DNA of 64,000 bases from NCBI GenBank assembly GCA_016841825.1, contig JAENYK010000010.1:1-64000 (forward strand), in the 5' to 3' direction. The translations under genes were made by a program, and so were the position numbers. Position 1 is the first letter of the stretch. Each line of letters begins with the position of its first letter. The stretch comes from Halothermothrix sp. (GTDB lineage Bacteria; Bacillota; Halanaerobiia; DY22613). Below are positions 8,743-18,311 of this stretch, one piece after another. Under the pieces are notes generated by a model. The model was not told the origin of the DNA. It searched no databases and saw nothing but the letters and a program-made list of their open reading frames with translations.

Positions 8743-8800
8743 AAAAGCCATCTTAATCAAATGGCTAAGATCTATCTAACCATTGATAAAGACGGCTTTT
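8743..8800 (-). terminator. Long imperfect hairpin, possible terminator after blaR1
   Basis: The arms AAAAGCCATCTT (8743-8754) and AAGACGGCTTTT (8789-8800) pair with one mismatch and enclose a second imperfect stem. It lies in the 287-bp gap between the blaR1 stop and the sigma-F promoter. On the minus strand the stem ends GGCTTTTGC, so T-tract support is weak. The rest of the gap (8801-8942) shows nothing else. Confidence 0.4.
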
Positions 8801-8942
8801 ATAAAAAATTTTATTCAAAATTTTTATAACTTACTCACAAGACAAATCCAAAATTTATTAGTAATTATTCAATAAAATTTTTAGTTAACGATATCGAAAA
8901 CAACAAAACAGATGCAGCGATTCATTAGCTCCGTCTGCCAAA

Positions 8943-11165
8943 TCAATTCACAGTAATATCAAGCATTTGCATAAGCAGCCAGCAGCCGGGCTGATTTTTC
9001 TTCAGATAAGCATCACCATATTGTTGTTTCAGGTCTATCGCAGACTCCCTGAAAGCTTCATACCAATCTTGACCGGTATTGGCTAATGGTACGATATCCT
9101 CTGCCTTACCGAGAATGTCTCTACAAGCTGATGCCATGATCTGCCCCTCCAATCCGGTCTGTCCTCCCTGTTCAAACAAGGCAAAGCAATAACGCAGCGT
9201 ATGATTTCCGTAATAAATTAATTTCCTGTACTCAGTTTTATGCTCCTGAATATATGCCTGTGGATTTGACATATGTGCAGGAGACGAGGCAATCGTCTCA
9301 ATTAGTCCGCCTATCTCCTCCACAACATCGCACTTATAATATTCAATTGCCCGCTCATAGCATGATTGTATATGTGTTATGATATATTTTTGCGTGTCAA
9401 GTGCATCATTGTAGATGTCGGAAGGGAATTTCTGTTTAATTGAGGAAGTATACTGACTTCCATCCTGCGGCATCCAATATTCCCGTAGTGTATATCCTCC
9501 AAAATCATTCTTCTCAAAAGTGATCGCCACTGGCATATGGCTCCCACCACTTTCTGAAAATCCATTATCTGAATATTTAAATTCCAGATAGAGCACCATA
9601 ACATAGACCGTAACCATGTTGTCATTCTCCACGATTTTGAGAACCGTATGAGCTTCGCTAGCAAGATCACCATTATTGTAGTGCATAGTGTTTGCAGTAT
9701 AAACGGCATTGGTTATATAAACATCAAGGTTAGAACGTTCGGCATTTTCAGTAATATTTATTGGTCTAACCAGACTTTCATCCGTTTCCGTGCTATTCTG
9801 TACTAACTTAACAAGATTTTCATACAGATCATTATCTATGCGGCTGTACCGACCATTCATCCCCATCTGCATAACAGCATTACCATTCAATAAATAGGCA
9901 TAGTAATCGGTGATTGTCCCATCAGAATAGGTTACACGCAATAGATAACATTCATCCAATGTCTGGAGATCAATTCCTGGCCAGGCAGCAGATTTTATCA
10001 TGTAGTTCATAATCACATCTTCCGCAAGTTGTGCATCGTCTCCTGACAACGAGACTATTACACGGATTTCTTCATTCAAAAAATGGATAATTTCATGAGA
10101 TGTAGAATCTTCAGTGGAAGAAAGCCCCTGAGTGCCACCTCCAATTTCATTTTTCTGTGATCCTGTAGGTGTTATGGAATCAGTTCTGACAAACTGCAAC
10201 TCTTCAGGGATAATCTGCTCATCCAGCACAGACACTTCTTGCTTTGGATCTGAAAGCAGTCCAATTCCAAGCACTACAAAGCAAACAATTGTTACAACTA
10301 TTACCCAGAGAGCAGGCGTTTTGTAATCCAATATATTTTTGATCCTCGCCTTTATATGACCTTCCCCAAAAGCAAGGGGACTCCCATTCAAAATTCGCTT
10401 GCCCAGTGCAAAAGATAAAAGTGAAGCGGAATATGCTTTTTTGATATCCTCCCCCATTACCTTAATAACCTTCTCATCACAGGATAGCTCCATATCATTA
10501 CTCATTAGTACAAAAGCAATCCAGACCAGAGGATTAAACCAATGGATACTCAAAACTAAGAAAGCAAATGGCTTTATAATATGGTCAAATCGGTGTATAT
10601 GAGTCTCTTCGTGACAGATAATATAGCGTTTTTCTTCTTTCATCAGTCCGGCAGGAATGTAAATTCTCGGTCTGAAAACTCCAAGCACAAAAGGTGTTCT
10701 CAAATTAGTAGTCTCGTAAATATTACATTCAATGTACTCTGCACTTTGGAGGTGTCTTTTTATAGTTAGAAAACTGACAATACTGTAAATAACCATTGCT
10801 ATAATGCCTAAAATCCAGATATATGAACCTATCTGAATATAGAGAGGTACGGAATTTACACTCGCATCTACCGAAGAAGAAAAGAAGATTCTGGTTACAG
10901 CTGGATTACCAATACTCCCATTATTAATTTGTAAGTTCTGCTGAGAAACAAAATCATGTGAAACAGATGTAATGTTTGCAGGCATAAAACTAAATGTACT
11001 CTCAAAGGCAAATGGGCAAATAAGTCTAAAGGCAACAAATCCCCACAGAAGATAAGAAATAACCTTTGGAGCTCTTTTCAGAGGTAAGCGGAGAAACATT
11101 ATAAAAACGATCAGATAGCTTGCTGTGAGACTCATATTTAACACGGAAAGCAGTATCTTTTCCAA
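8943..11165 (-). CDS. M56-family BlaR1/MecR1-like sensor metalloprotease
   Basis: A 740-residue membrane protein. The N-terminal part has several transmembrane segments and a zinc-protease domain with HEETHIHRFDH (HExxH around residue 187) and NDMELSCDEK (the second metal motif). In BlaR1/MecR1 this domain is switched on by an outside signal and leads to cleavage of the BlaI/MecI repressor. A further helix at about residues 283-303 leads to an exported C-terminal half in which I see no penicillin-binding SxxK/KTG motifs, so the signal may not be a beta-lactam. The start is TTG at 11163-11165 with AGGGAGGG upstream, two bases after the blaI stop. Confidence 0.8.
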   Translation of the reverse strand: MEKILLSVLNMSLTASYLIVFIMFLRLPLKRAPKVISYLLWGFVAFRLICPFAFESTFSFMPANITSVSHDFVSQQNLQINNGSIGNPAVTRIFFSSSVDASVNSVPLYIQIGSYIWILGIIAMVIYSIVSFLTIKRHLQSAEYIECNIYETTNLRTPFVLGVFRPRIYIPAGLMKEEKRYIICHEETHIHRFDHIIKPFAFLVLSIHWFNPLVWIAFVLMSNDMELSCDEKVIKVMGEDIKKAYSASLLSFALGKRILNGSPLAFGEGHIKARIKNILDYKTPALWVIVVTIVCFVVLGIGLLSDPKQEVSVLDEQIIPEELQFVRTDSITPTGSQKNEIGGGTQGLSSTEDSTSHEIIHFLNEEIRVIVSLSGDDAQLAEDVIMNYMIKSAAWPGIDLQTLDECYLLRVTYSDGTITDYYAYLLNGNAVMQMGMNGRYSRIDNDLYENLVKLVQNSTETDESLVRPINITENAERSNLDVYITNAVYTANTMHYNNGDLASEAHTVLKIVENDNMVTVYVMVLYLEFKYSDNGFSESGGSHMPVAITFEKNDFGGYTLREYWMPQDGSQYTSSIKQKFPSDIYNDALDTQKYIITHIQSCYERAIEYYKCDVVEEIGGLIETIASSPAHMSNPQAYIQEHKTEYRKLIYYGNHTLRYCFALFEQGGQTGLEGQIMASACRDILGKAEDIVPLANTGQDWYEAFRESAIDLKQQYGDAYLKKNQPGCWLLMQMLDITVN

Positions 11166-11167
11166 AG

Positions 11168-11530
11168 TTATCCCTCCCTATGCTCATCAATAAGCTTTTT
11201 CAACTCATCAGCCTGCCGTTCGCTAAGCGGTTTTTCTCCAATAAAAGCTGTCAGAAATTTAGGCAGTGATCCTCCAAAAATATCTTCAACAAAATGTCTA
11301 CTTTGTTTTGCATAAAACTCATCCTTCTTTATCCGGGATGAGACAACTGCATTTTCATTTTGAAAAATGCCCTTTTTACACAGTTTTTTTAAAACTGTAT
11401 ATGTTGTTGATTTCTTCCAGTTCATTTCTCTTTCACAGAGCTTTACCAATTCACCAGAGCCAATGGGTTCATATCGCCAGATTAAGTCAGCAAATCTCGC
11501 TTCACTTTGGGGAAGTTGATAATTAGTCAT
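11168..11530 (-). CDS. BlaI/MecI/CopY-family repressor
   Basis: A 120-residue winged-helix repressor. Visible are the start MTNYQLPQSEARFADLIW, the recognition segment NWKKSTTYTVLKKLCKKGI with the typical TTYTVLKKL, and the C-terminal dimer helix. The ATG at 11528-11530 is chosen because GGAGGTAAAG lies upstream and the operator region starts just beyond. It is translationally coupled to the blaR1-like gene. It should bind the GGTCTAT inverted repeats in its own promoter and be inactivated by the partner protease. Confidence 0.88.
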   Translation of the reverse strand: MTNYQLPQSEARFADLIWRYEPIGSGELVKLCEREMNWKKSTTYTVLKKLCKKGIFQNENAVVSSRIKKDEFYAKQSRHFVEDIFGGSLPKFLTAFIGEKPLSERQADELKKLIDEHREG

Positions 11531-11546
11531 CTTCTTTACCTCCTTT

Positions 11547-11605
11547 GGTCTATTGTATATAGACCTTGATATAACAAGTTTACATCTAATAGACCAAAAT
11601 GTCAA
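11547..11605 (-). promoter_or_regulatory. Promoter and predicted BlaI-type operators
   Basis: TTGACA (11600-11605), a 17-bp spacer and TAAACT (11577-11582) form a sigma-A promoter. The spacer holds GGTCTATTAGA (11585-11595), and downstream of the -10 is the perfect dyad GGTCTAT-tgtat-ATAGACC (11547-11565). Two sites sharing GGTCTAT over and after the promoter fit autorepression by the adjacent BlaI-family protein. Confidence 0.75.
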
Positions 11606-11655
11606 CCAATGTTGAAAATAAATAATCAGCAACAATCAACTCTAACAGTTAAGTT

Positions 11656-11699
11656 AAAAAGATGGAATAGCCGCTCTCTGGCGGCTATTCCATCTTTTT
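11656..11699 (-). terminator. Terminator overlapping the end of sigE
   Basis: A 19-bp perfect stem (AAAAAGATGGAATAGCCGC with its complement) and a 6-nt loop. On the minus strand the stem itself contains the last codons and TAG stop of sigE (11685-11687), and it is flanked by A and T runs. Confidence 0.85.
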
Positions 11700-12413
11700 A
11701 ACTTCAAATTTTAACTTTTTAATAATTCGCTTTTCCAATCGGGAAATGTACGACTGAGATATTCCCAACATATCAGCTACTTCTTTTTGAGTCTTGGTAT
11801 CTCCTTTGCTTTTTAAACCAAACCGGAGAATCAAAATCTTCTTCTCTCTCTCAGTTAATCTTTCCATAGCTTCAGCTAAGAGTTCTTTATCAACCTCTTC
11901 TTCAATACACTTATAGATTAGGTCACTCTCTGTCCCCAGGACATCAGACAATTTAAGTTCATTACCATCCCAATCAATGTTCAAAGGTTCATCAAAACTT
12001 ACTTCTGAACGTTTTTTATTATTTCTTCGTAAATACATCAAAATTTCATTTTCAATACACCTGGAAGCATATGTAGCCAGTTTTATATTTTTACTGACGT
12101 CAAATGTATTAACTGCTTTGATCAAACCGATAGTCCCGATAGAGACCAGATCTTCAATATCAATCCCAGTATTTTCAAACTTCCGGGCGATATATACCAC
12201 CAATCGGAGGTTACGTTCAATCAACACACTACGAACTGCTTTATCTCCTGCACCTAACTTTTCCAAAAAATATTTCTCTTCATCTGAGGTTAAGGGTGGT
12301 GGTAATGCTTCACTACTGCCAACATAAAAGATTGGTGATTGATATAAACCTAGATATTGTAAAACCCTGATTTTGAATAATTGTAATCCTAAACATACAT
12401 GCAATAATTTCAC
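11685..12413 (-). CDS. sigE: Early mother-cell sigma factor SigE (pro-sigma-E)
   Basis: Sigma-E drives early mother-cell transcription. The 242-residue product begins with an N-terminal pro-sequence (about residues 1-30, [13 protein letters not shown]...) before [13 protein letters not shown]; the SpoIIGA protease is expected to cut there. Region 2 ([35 protein letters not shown]) and region 4 ([23 protein letters not shown]) are complete. The start is GTG at 12411-12413, preceded by AAGGGGG. It is 41 bp downstream of spoIIGA, its usual operon partner. Confidence 0.96.
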   Translation of the reverse strand: MKLLHVCLGLQLFKIRVLQYLGLYQSPIFYVGSSEALPPPLTSDEEKYFLEKLGAGDKAVRSVLIERNLRLVVYIARKFENTGIDIEDLVSIGTIGLIKAVNTFDVSKNIKLATYASRCIENEILMYLRRNNKKRSEVSFDEPLNIDWDGNELKLSDVLGTESDLIYKCIEEEVDKELLAEAMERLTEREKKILILRFGLKSKGDTKTQKEVADMLGISQSYISRLEKRIIKKLKFEVKKME

Positions 12414-12454
12414 ATATAAACCCCCTTATAAAATTTAATCACCCAGAACTACAC

Positions 12455-13387
12455 CTACACAGCCTCCAGTAATTCAGGGTGAAGTAGTGCCTGATAATCA
12501 CCTTCAATATCTAATTCTCCCTGGTGTAATGCCAGAATAACCCTTCCGACCTGGCGCCTCTCATCTCCCAGAATCTCTAGTCCATCAACTTTGCAGCCAA
12601 TCAAAAGATCTCCCTGGTTGCCCAGAGATGAAAAGGGAATAATTAGAAACCGCTTAAACCAACTGGTTTCTAATAAATCTTCTATCATATCAACCACATC
12701 TAAATTTTCTTCAACTAATATCTCCTGTATTTCTTCCGGAAAAAGATTTAATACAACTTTTTGTTCCACTACGATAACAGGTAACCTGGTAAATGGATCG
12801 CGTAATCGATTACCTGTGTCCAATAATCCGGTAACCTGAACTGATTGATCTTCAATCCAGACCACAAATTTGAGGTGATATCTCTCTTTATAAAATCTCT
12901 CTCTAATAAATTTCCAACCATGTCTTCCCAATACTAATGTCATAATCACAGCAGTAAAATACAACCAACCATAAATATCACCTAGCTTTACCCATCCGAA
13001 GATCCAATTGGTTGGTGATGAACCAATTATAAAATATATACTTAACGCAGCGCCTCCGGCTAAAAAAGTGATCAAATAGAAATATCCCAAACTCCTAATA
13101 AATTTTTTTAATTTTAGCTTACCAAAGGCAGTCCAAATCATTAGCACGGCAGTAAATAAATTTAGAAACAGATGGAGTAAAATATACAAAAATCCTGTTA
13201 ATCCTTTAAATATGGGAAAGATCACGATAATGGTATATACTGATCCCAGAAGACCACTGCCCAAAAATGACCAGATTCTTATCTTCAATCCAGTGAATTT
13301 AGCAGTAGCCCACAGCAGTATCAAACTCATCACCAGATCATTCATAAAAAGCACATCCAGGTTGATAATTAATTTTCCTGTACCCAT
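12455..13387 (-). CDS. spoIIGA: Pro-sigma-E processing protease SpoIIGA
   Basis: A membrane-embedded aspartic protease that matures sigma-E after the SpoIIR signal. The N-terminal half has about five transmembrane helices; the C-terminal half carries the catalytic LLDTGNRLRDPFTRLPVIVVE motif (Asp in DTG). Length 310 residues, typical. The ribosome-binding site CAGGAGG precedes the ATG at 13385-13387. Confidence 0.95.
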   Translation of the reverse strand: MGTGKLIINLDVLFMNDLVMSLILLWATAKFTGLKIRIWSFLGSGLLGSVYTIIVIFPIFKGLTGFLYILLHLFLNLFTAVLMIWTAFGKLKLKKFIRSLGYFYLITFLAGGAALSIYFIIGSSPTNWIFGWVKLGDIYGWLYFTAVIMTLVLGRHGWKFIRERFYKERYHLKFVVWIEDQSVQVTGLLDTGNRLRDPFTRLPVIVVEQKVVLNLFPEEIQEILVEENLDVVDMIEDLLETSWFKRFLIIPFSSLGNQGDLLIGCKVDGLEILGDERRQVGRVILALHQGELDIEGDYQALLHPELLEAV

Positions 13388-13529
13388 TTATATTGCCTCC
13401 TGGTTAGTAATCACTCACTTTTCCAATATGGTTAAGATAAATAATTTCCAGAAAAAATACAACTCTACTTCAGACTTTTGCCATCCTTCACCATCGGAAC
13501 TCCTCCAGGAAGATCTCGTGAAAATGTTT

Positions 13530-13559
13530 AGTATATACATATATATGTAAGTTCGTCAA
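13530..13559 (-). promoter_or_regulatory. Sigma-A promoter of spoIIGA-sigE with Spo0A-like box
   Basis: TTGACG (13554-13559), an 18-bp spacer and TATACT (13530-13535) on the minus strand, about 145 bp before spoIIGA. TGACGAA overlapping the -35 (13552-13558) differs by one base from the 0A box TGTCGAA. Spo0A control of this operon is known in Bacillus; here it is inferred. Confidence 0.5.
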
Positions 13560-13658
13560 AAAATATGTCAGCAAAATTACCAGATACCAGATCTCTTTCA
13601 GTCAAAATTCAGCGTAAGCTAAAAGATGACGTCTGAATTTGTCAAATGCCCCAAAAAG

Positions 13659-13697
13659 CAGAAAATCTCGATATAGGGTTTTAGCCCATATCGAGAT
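13659..13697 (-). terminator. Terminator after ftsZ
   Basis: The stem ATCTCGATAT-GGG...CCC-(T)ATATCGAGAT at 13665-13697 is followed on the minus strand by TTTTCTGCTTTTT. It lies 10 bp after the ftsZ stop and closes the dcw cluster. Confidence 0.8.
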
Positions 13698-13707
13698 CTG
13701 CATAAAA

Positions 13708-14763
13708 TTATTTTTTCTTCCGTCGTAAAAAAGCCGGAATCTCTAAATCGTCATCACCAAAGGATCGAACATCGAATTCCTGATCATAGTTCTTCTCTTT
13801 AACATTTGATTTTTGATCAAAACCAGTGGCAATAACTGTAACCTGAACTGTGTCAGTCATGGTCTCATCAATAACAGCTCCCAGAATGATATTCGCATCC
13901 GGGTCTGCTACTTCAGAAATCACTCTAACCGCTTCATTAGCTTCATGAAGTCCCAAATCTAAACCTCCAGTAATATTTAGAAGAACACCTTTAGCACCAT
14001 CAATTGATGCTTCTAATAATGGTGATTCGATAGCCATCTTGGCAGCTTCCACTGCGCGATTCTCTCCACTGGCTATACCGATTCCCATCAATGCAGACCC
14101 TGCATCTGTCATAATAGTCTTCACATCTGCAAAGTCTAAGTTAATCAGACCAGTTTGAGTGATCAAATTAGATATTCCCTGAACACCTTGTCTCAATACA
14201 TCATCAGCTGTTTTGAATGCATCTAATAATGTAGTCTGTTTCTCAACAACTTGTAGTAATCTATCATTAGGGATGATAATCAAAGTATCTAGCTTACTCT
14301 TAAGATTAGCAATCCCCCGTTCAGCCTTCTCCATCCGTTGACGCCCTTCAACTGTAAAGGGTTTTGTTACTACCCCGACGGTCAGAGCACCAGTCTGTTT
14401 AGCTATCTCAGCAACTATAGGAGCAGCTCCTGTCCCGGTACCACCACCCATTCCACAGGTAATAAAGATCATATCTGCACCTTGAACAGACTCCTGAATA
14501 ATATCACGACTCTCTTCAGCCGCTTTCTCTCCAACTTCCGGGTTGGCTCCAGCCCCTAATCCTCTGGTCAGCTTCTCACCAATCTGCAGAGTCTCTTCAG
14601 CTTCAGAGGCTAATAAAGTCTGCTTATCAGTATTTATAGCAATAAATTCAACACCTTCTACTCCTTCAGCAATCATCCGGTTTACGGCATTGTTGCCACC
14701 TCCACCGATTCCGATGACCTTAATCGTCGCGAACTGTTGCATTTTAGCTCCGAATTCAAACAT
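13708..14763 (-). CDS. ftsZ: Cell division GTPase FtsZ
   Basis: The tubulin-like GTPase that forms the division ring. All hallmarks are present: [18 protein letters not shown], the tubulin signature [13 protein letters not shown] (about residue 105), [11 protein letters not shown] and the C-terminal conserved peptide [14 protein letters not shown], which docks FtsA and other partners. 351 residues. It is the last dcw gene, 24 bp after ftsA, and starts at the ATG at 14761-14763 with a GGGGAGGG site. Confidence 0.99.
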   Translation of the reverse strand: MFEFGAKMQQFATIKVIGIGGGGNNAVNRMIAEGVEGVEFIAINTDKQTLLASEAEETLQIGEKLTRGLGAGANPEVGEKAAEESRDIIQESVQGADMIFITCGMGGGTGTGAAPIVAEIAKQTGALTVGVVTKPFTVEGRQRMEKAERGIANLKSKLDTLIIIPNDRLLQVVEKQTTLLDAFKTADDVLRQGVQGISNLITQTGLINLDFADVKTIMTDAGSALMGIGIASGENRAVEAAKMAIESPLLEASIDGAKGVLLNITGGLDLGLHEANEAVRVISEVADPDANIILGAVIDETMTDTVQVTVIATGFDQKSNVKEKNYDQEFDVRSFGDDDLEIPAFLRRKKK

Positions 14764-14787
14764 TATACTTATTCCCTCCCCTACGGC

Positions 14788-16068
14788 CTAAAAGAATTCT
14801 TTAAACCAACCTCGTAAACGTCCAAAGAAGTTATAGATCAGGTTCTCTTCATTATCTACACCTTCTGGCAGATACAAATGGTTTGCTCCATAACGTAATA
14901 AACCTGCTGCTGTAGCAAATGCAGCAGTACTCAAATTATTGGAATCATTTTGAAAACGATACATATTCTCGCCCATAAAATCCATCAAGCCATGAATTCC
15001 CTCTGGAGTACCTAATCTTGTCGGTGTGTTTAATACCTCACTAGCCAGATCCAAATTACCCTCCATTAGAGAAGCTCCACCAGTTAACACAACTCCAGCT
15101 GGTAAAAGTCCATCAAAACCTGATTTAGAGATCTCTTTTTTGACCAGGGAGAAAATCTCATGCATCCGTGGTTCAATAATCTCACACAAATAGTTACGAG
15201 ATATCTCATAACTATTCTTCCCACTTGCGTTAACAACTTCAACCATCTCAGATTCATCAACCAATTCTGCCAGAGCACAACCCTTCTTAATCTTCAACTC
15301 TTCAGCTTTTAAAACAGGGCATCTGAGTCCTACAGCAATGTCATTGGTAACATGATCTCCACCGACTGGCAAAACAGCTGTATAAGCAATATTACCATTC
15401 TGGAAGATAGCTACATCAGTAGTACCTCCACCTATATCAATTAAAACAACTCCTAACTCCCGTTCATCATCACTAAGTACTGCCTCACTGGCAGCCAGGG
15501 GCTCCAAAACCACATTATCTTCAGTAATATGTATTCCGGACTTTTGCACACTTTTCACCAGATTTTGAACAGAAGTAATCAATCCAGTTACAATATGAGT
15601 CTCCACTTCAAGACGTGTTCCAGACATCCCCAGAGGATCTTTAATCCCCCTACACCCGTCAACAATAAATTCCCGGGGCAGAACATGGATCACATGTCGA
15701 TCTTGAGGGATATTAATAAATTGTGCTGCCTCCACAACTCGGATAATGTCACTACCCTTAATCTCTTTTTCAGACCCGGTAACAGCAACTACTCCCCTAC
15801 TATTAACAGAATTAATATGGGATCCAGCTATACCTACAAAAGCTGTATCTATCTGTACACCAGCCATCCTTTCTGCTTTACTGGCTGCTTCCAGAATAGT
15901 TCGTACAGTTTGATCTATGTCGACAACTACCCCTTTGCGCAGACCAAGAGAGGGACTGGTACCAATTCCTATAACCTCAAGAATTCCATCCCGGGATAGT
16001 TCAGCAATTGTAGCACATATTTTAGTTGTTCCAACATCCAGGCCAGCTATAATTCTCTTTTGAGCCAC
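14788..16068 (-). CDS. ftsA: Cell division actin-like protein FtsA
   Basis: FtsA anchors FtsZ filaments to the membrane and recruits later divisome proteins. ATP-site motifs: IIAGLDVGTTKICATIAE, IDIGGGTTDVAIF and GVVLTGGASLMEG. The C-terminus NFFGRLRGWFKEFF is an amphipathic membrane-targeting helix. The start is GTG at 16066-16068 with GGGGAG upstream. As sepF is missing from its usual place, FtsA may be the main FtsZ tether here (inference). Confidence 0.98.
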   Translation of the reverse strand: MAQKRIIAGLDVGTTKICATIAELSRDGILEVIGIGTSPSLGLRKGVVVDIDQTVRTILEAASKAERMAGVQIDTAFVGIAGSHINSVNSRGVVAVTGSEKEIKGSDIIRVVEAAQFINIPQDRHVIHVLPREFIVDGCRGIKDPLGMSGTRLEVETHIVTGLITSVQNLVKSVQKSGIHITEDNVVLEPLAASEAVLSDDERELGVVLIDIGGGTTDVAIFQNGNIAYTAVLPVGGDHVTNDIAVGLRCPVLKAEELKIKKGCALAELVDESEMVEVVNASGKNSYEISRNYLCEIIEPRMHEIFSLVKKEISKSGFDGLLPAGVVLTGGASLMEGNLDLASEVLNTPTRLGTPEGIHGLMDFMGENMYRFQNDSNNLSTAAFATAAGLLRYGANHLYLPEGVDNEENLIYNFFGRLRGWFKEFF

Positions 16069-16199
16069 AGTCTGCTCCCCTTTCTACAAAAGCTTCATAA
16101 AGTTAAATTCAACATCAAACTTTAATCTCCTCTTTTTAAAAAAATTTTCTAAAAACTTTATTCTTACACCCTACATTATATCCATTTTTAGCAACGGTT

Positions 16200-16333
16200 T
16201 TAATGACATTTCCGAAGGAAAGTCTTCTATCCTCTTTAAGTGAAAAAATAATTAAATAGTGTTTCCTTCAATGGAGTACACATCTCCGTTAAGTTTAGGG
16301 TATTAGTAATTTATTGTTAATGCAACTTTAATT
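16200..16333 (+). repeat. Structured intergenic repeat, copy 3 (most degenerate)
   Basis: Third copy, between ftsQ and ftsA and opposite to their direction. It begins TTAATGACATTTCCGAAGGA and retains AATTAAATAGTGTTTCCTTCA and TTATTGTTAATGCAACTTTAATT, but the long inverted arm is largely lost. Its right edge contains the last codon (Asn) and the TAA stop of ftsQ. Confidence 0.8.
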
Positions 16334-17032
16334 AAATAAGCGAATCACCGGATTGTCTTCATAGCGCAAATCTATATATTCTATTTTCTCTAAATTAAAG
16401 TTAGAATCTTCCCAAATTGCTGAGAAAATTTCATATCTCTTTTGTACATTGATAGCTTGTCCGAAATATAAAGTAGTCCCAGTAGTAAATCTAATCTGAA
16501 TATCTTGGGGATCATAACTGATATTAGTAATTTTCGATTGTAACGGGAAGAAAAGAGTCAGTACATTAAAAAATCTAGATAATTCCTCACTGGCATCTAC
16601 CTGACCATTAGTAGAATTTATAATTAGACCATTAATATGAGGTAATTGAGGTAAAGTTTCATCCCCATATACCTTTAATATCTTTCCATCAGCACTAACC
16701 TCGACCCAACGATTATTATTATCTTTAAAAAGCCCAAGGGTAGAGCGTTCATTAACCTGAATAATCAAGGTGTCAGGAAGATTTCTTTCTATCTTTACTC
16801 CTTTAACCCGGGTAAGATTTAATAAATTATCTACCAATTCCCTACCAGGAATCAAAAAAATATTTTGCCCCTCTAAATTGCCTACTACATTAACAATATC
16901 CACAGCATTCAATTGATGAATGCCCAAAATTTTAACTGACTTAACCTCAAAATAAGAGGAGTGTATCGTAACAACAGTTCCAATGACAAGTAAAATTAAA
17001 AAAGACAAAATAACAATCCCTTTCTTCACCAC
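16328..17032 (-). CDS. ftsQ: Cell division protein FtsQ/DivIB
   Basis: A bitopic divisome protein with a short cytoplasmic tail, one transmembrane helix, a POTRA domain (YFEVKSVKILGIHQLNAVDIVNVV) and a beta domain (NLPDTLIIQVNERSTLGLF ... WVEVSADGKILKV). I start at GTG 17030-17032 (VVKKGIVILSF) because AGAGGGG lies six bases before; an ATG at 17050 has no ribosome-binding site. The last codon and stop lie in the edge of repeat copy 3, so the C-terminus may have been shaped by that insertion. About 234 residues. Confidence 0.92.
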   Translation of the reverse strand: MVKKGIVILSFLILLVIGTVVTIHSSYFEVKSVKILGIHQLNAVDIVNVVGNLEGQNIFLIPGRELVDNLLNLTRVKGVKIERNLPDTLIIQVNERSTLGLFKDNNNRWVEVSADGKILKVYGDETLPQLPHINGLIINSTNGQVDASEELSRFFNVLTLFFPLQSKITNISYDPQDIQIRFTTGTTLYFGQAINVQKRYEIFSAIWEDSNFNLEKIEYIDLRYEDNPVIRLFN

Positions 17033-17057
17033 AGCACACCCCTCTCTCATTTATTCT

Positions 17058-18311
17058 TTACTCGACTATCCGATTAATTTGACCTCCTAATCGGGCGATC
17101 TTTTCATCTATCTTCTCATATCCTCTTTCAATGTGTTCACCGCCATGAATAACAGTCTTTCCCTCAGCAATCAGACCTGCCAGAACAAGAGCAGCTCCAG
17201 CTCGTAAATCACTGGCCTCAACAATAGCGCCATATAGTTTTGACATACCATTAATAATGGCAGAATGTCCTTCAATTCGAATCGCTGCGCCCATTCTCAA
17301 TAACTCTTCTGCATGTTTCAGTCGGTTTTCAAAAATAGTCTCAGTAATTATGCTGGTTCCTTCAGCAACAGACATTGCAGTCATAATCTGTGGCTGTAAA
17401 TCAGTAGGGTATCCTGGGTATGGAAGAGTTTTTACCTCCAATGCCTTAAGACGACCATTACCTTTGACATGAATCTGGTCATCGTTGCAGCCTACCTCTA
17501 CTCCAGCTTCTTTTAGTTTGGCAATCAATGGCTCAACATGTTCCGGAATAGTGTTTTCAATAATCACATCACCATTTGTCAAAGCAGTAGCTAACATAAA
17601 AGTACCGGTCTCGATCCGATCAGGTATAACAGTATAATCGATGGTCTGAAGTTTTTCCACACCATCAATTTTGATCATGTCTGTACCTGCACCTCTAATT
17701 CTTGCTCCAATACCATTTAGAAAATTTTGCAGATCTACTATCTCAGGTTCTCTAGCACAATTTCTAATAATGGTAGTCCCTTTTGCTTTAACAGCTCCCA
17801 TCATTAGATTCTCTGTAGCCCCGACACTGGGGAAATCTAAATGAATCTCATTACCTACTAATGATTTTGATTCTCCTAACAAATATCCATGGCCTTCTTG
17901 AAACTCTGTATTCAAACTTTTTAAACCTTTTATATGAAAATTGATCGGTCTTGGTCCAATACTACAGCCGCCAGGTTGTGATATTCTTACTTTGCCAAAT
18001 CGACCTAATAAAGGCCCCATCAAAAAGACCGTAGCTCTCATTTTTCGCATGAGATCATCAGGTACTTCATAGACAGATAAGCCTGTTGTATCTACTTCCA
18101 GGACGGTCCCTGTAAATGTTACTTTAGCGCCTAAATGTTTCAAAACCTCAATCATTACTTCCACATCTTTTAAATGAGGAACATCTCTGATAATATTTTT
18201 TCCCTGAGTAAGGACTGTAGCTGCCAAAATTGGCAACACAGCATTCTTAGCCCCACTGATTCGAACCTTTCCTTTTAGTCTAACACCACCGGTGATTTCA
18301 TACTTTAACAT
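17058..18311 (-). CDS. murA: UDP-N-acetylglucosamine 1-carboxyvinyltransferase MurA
   Basis: Catalyses the first committed step of peptidoglycan synthesis (PEP transfer to UDP-GlcNAc), the target of fosfomycin. The active-site loop PGGCSIGPRPINFH has the catalytic Cys, so normal fosfomycin sensitivity of this enzyme is expected. KNAVLP, DLRAGAALVLAGL and the C-terminal HIERGYEKIDEK motifs are intact. 417 residues. The start ATG at 18309-18311 overlaps the murB-like stop (18305), implying translational coupling. Confidence 0.98.
   Translation of the reverse strand: MLKYEITGGVRLKGKVRISGAKNAVLPILAATVLTQGKNIIRDVPHLKDVEVMIEVLKHLGAKVTFTGTVLEVDTTGLSVYEVPDDLMRKMRATVFLMGPLLGRFGKVRISQPGGCSIGPRPINFHIKGLKSLNTEFQEGHGYLLGESKSLVGNEIHLDFPSVGATENLMMGAVKAKGTTIIRNCAREPEIVDLQNFLNGIGARIRGAGTDMIKIDGVEKLQTIDYTVIPDRIETGTFMLATALTNGDVIIENTIPEHVEPLIAKLKEAGVEVGCNDDQIHVKGNGRLKALEVKTLPYPGYPTDLQPQIMTAMSVAEGTSIITETIFENRLKHAEELLRMGAAIRIEGHSAIINGMSKLYGAIVEASDLRAGAALVLAGLIAEGKTVIHGGEHIERGYEKIDEKIARLGGQINRIVE

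Noticed and set aside
13212-13550. Plus-strand ORF over the spoIIGA start and its promoter
   Set aside because: Antisense to spoIIGA, with no ribosome-binding site and a composition of a reverse-strand shadow.
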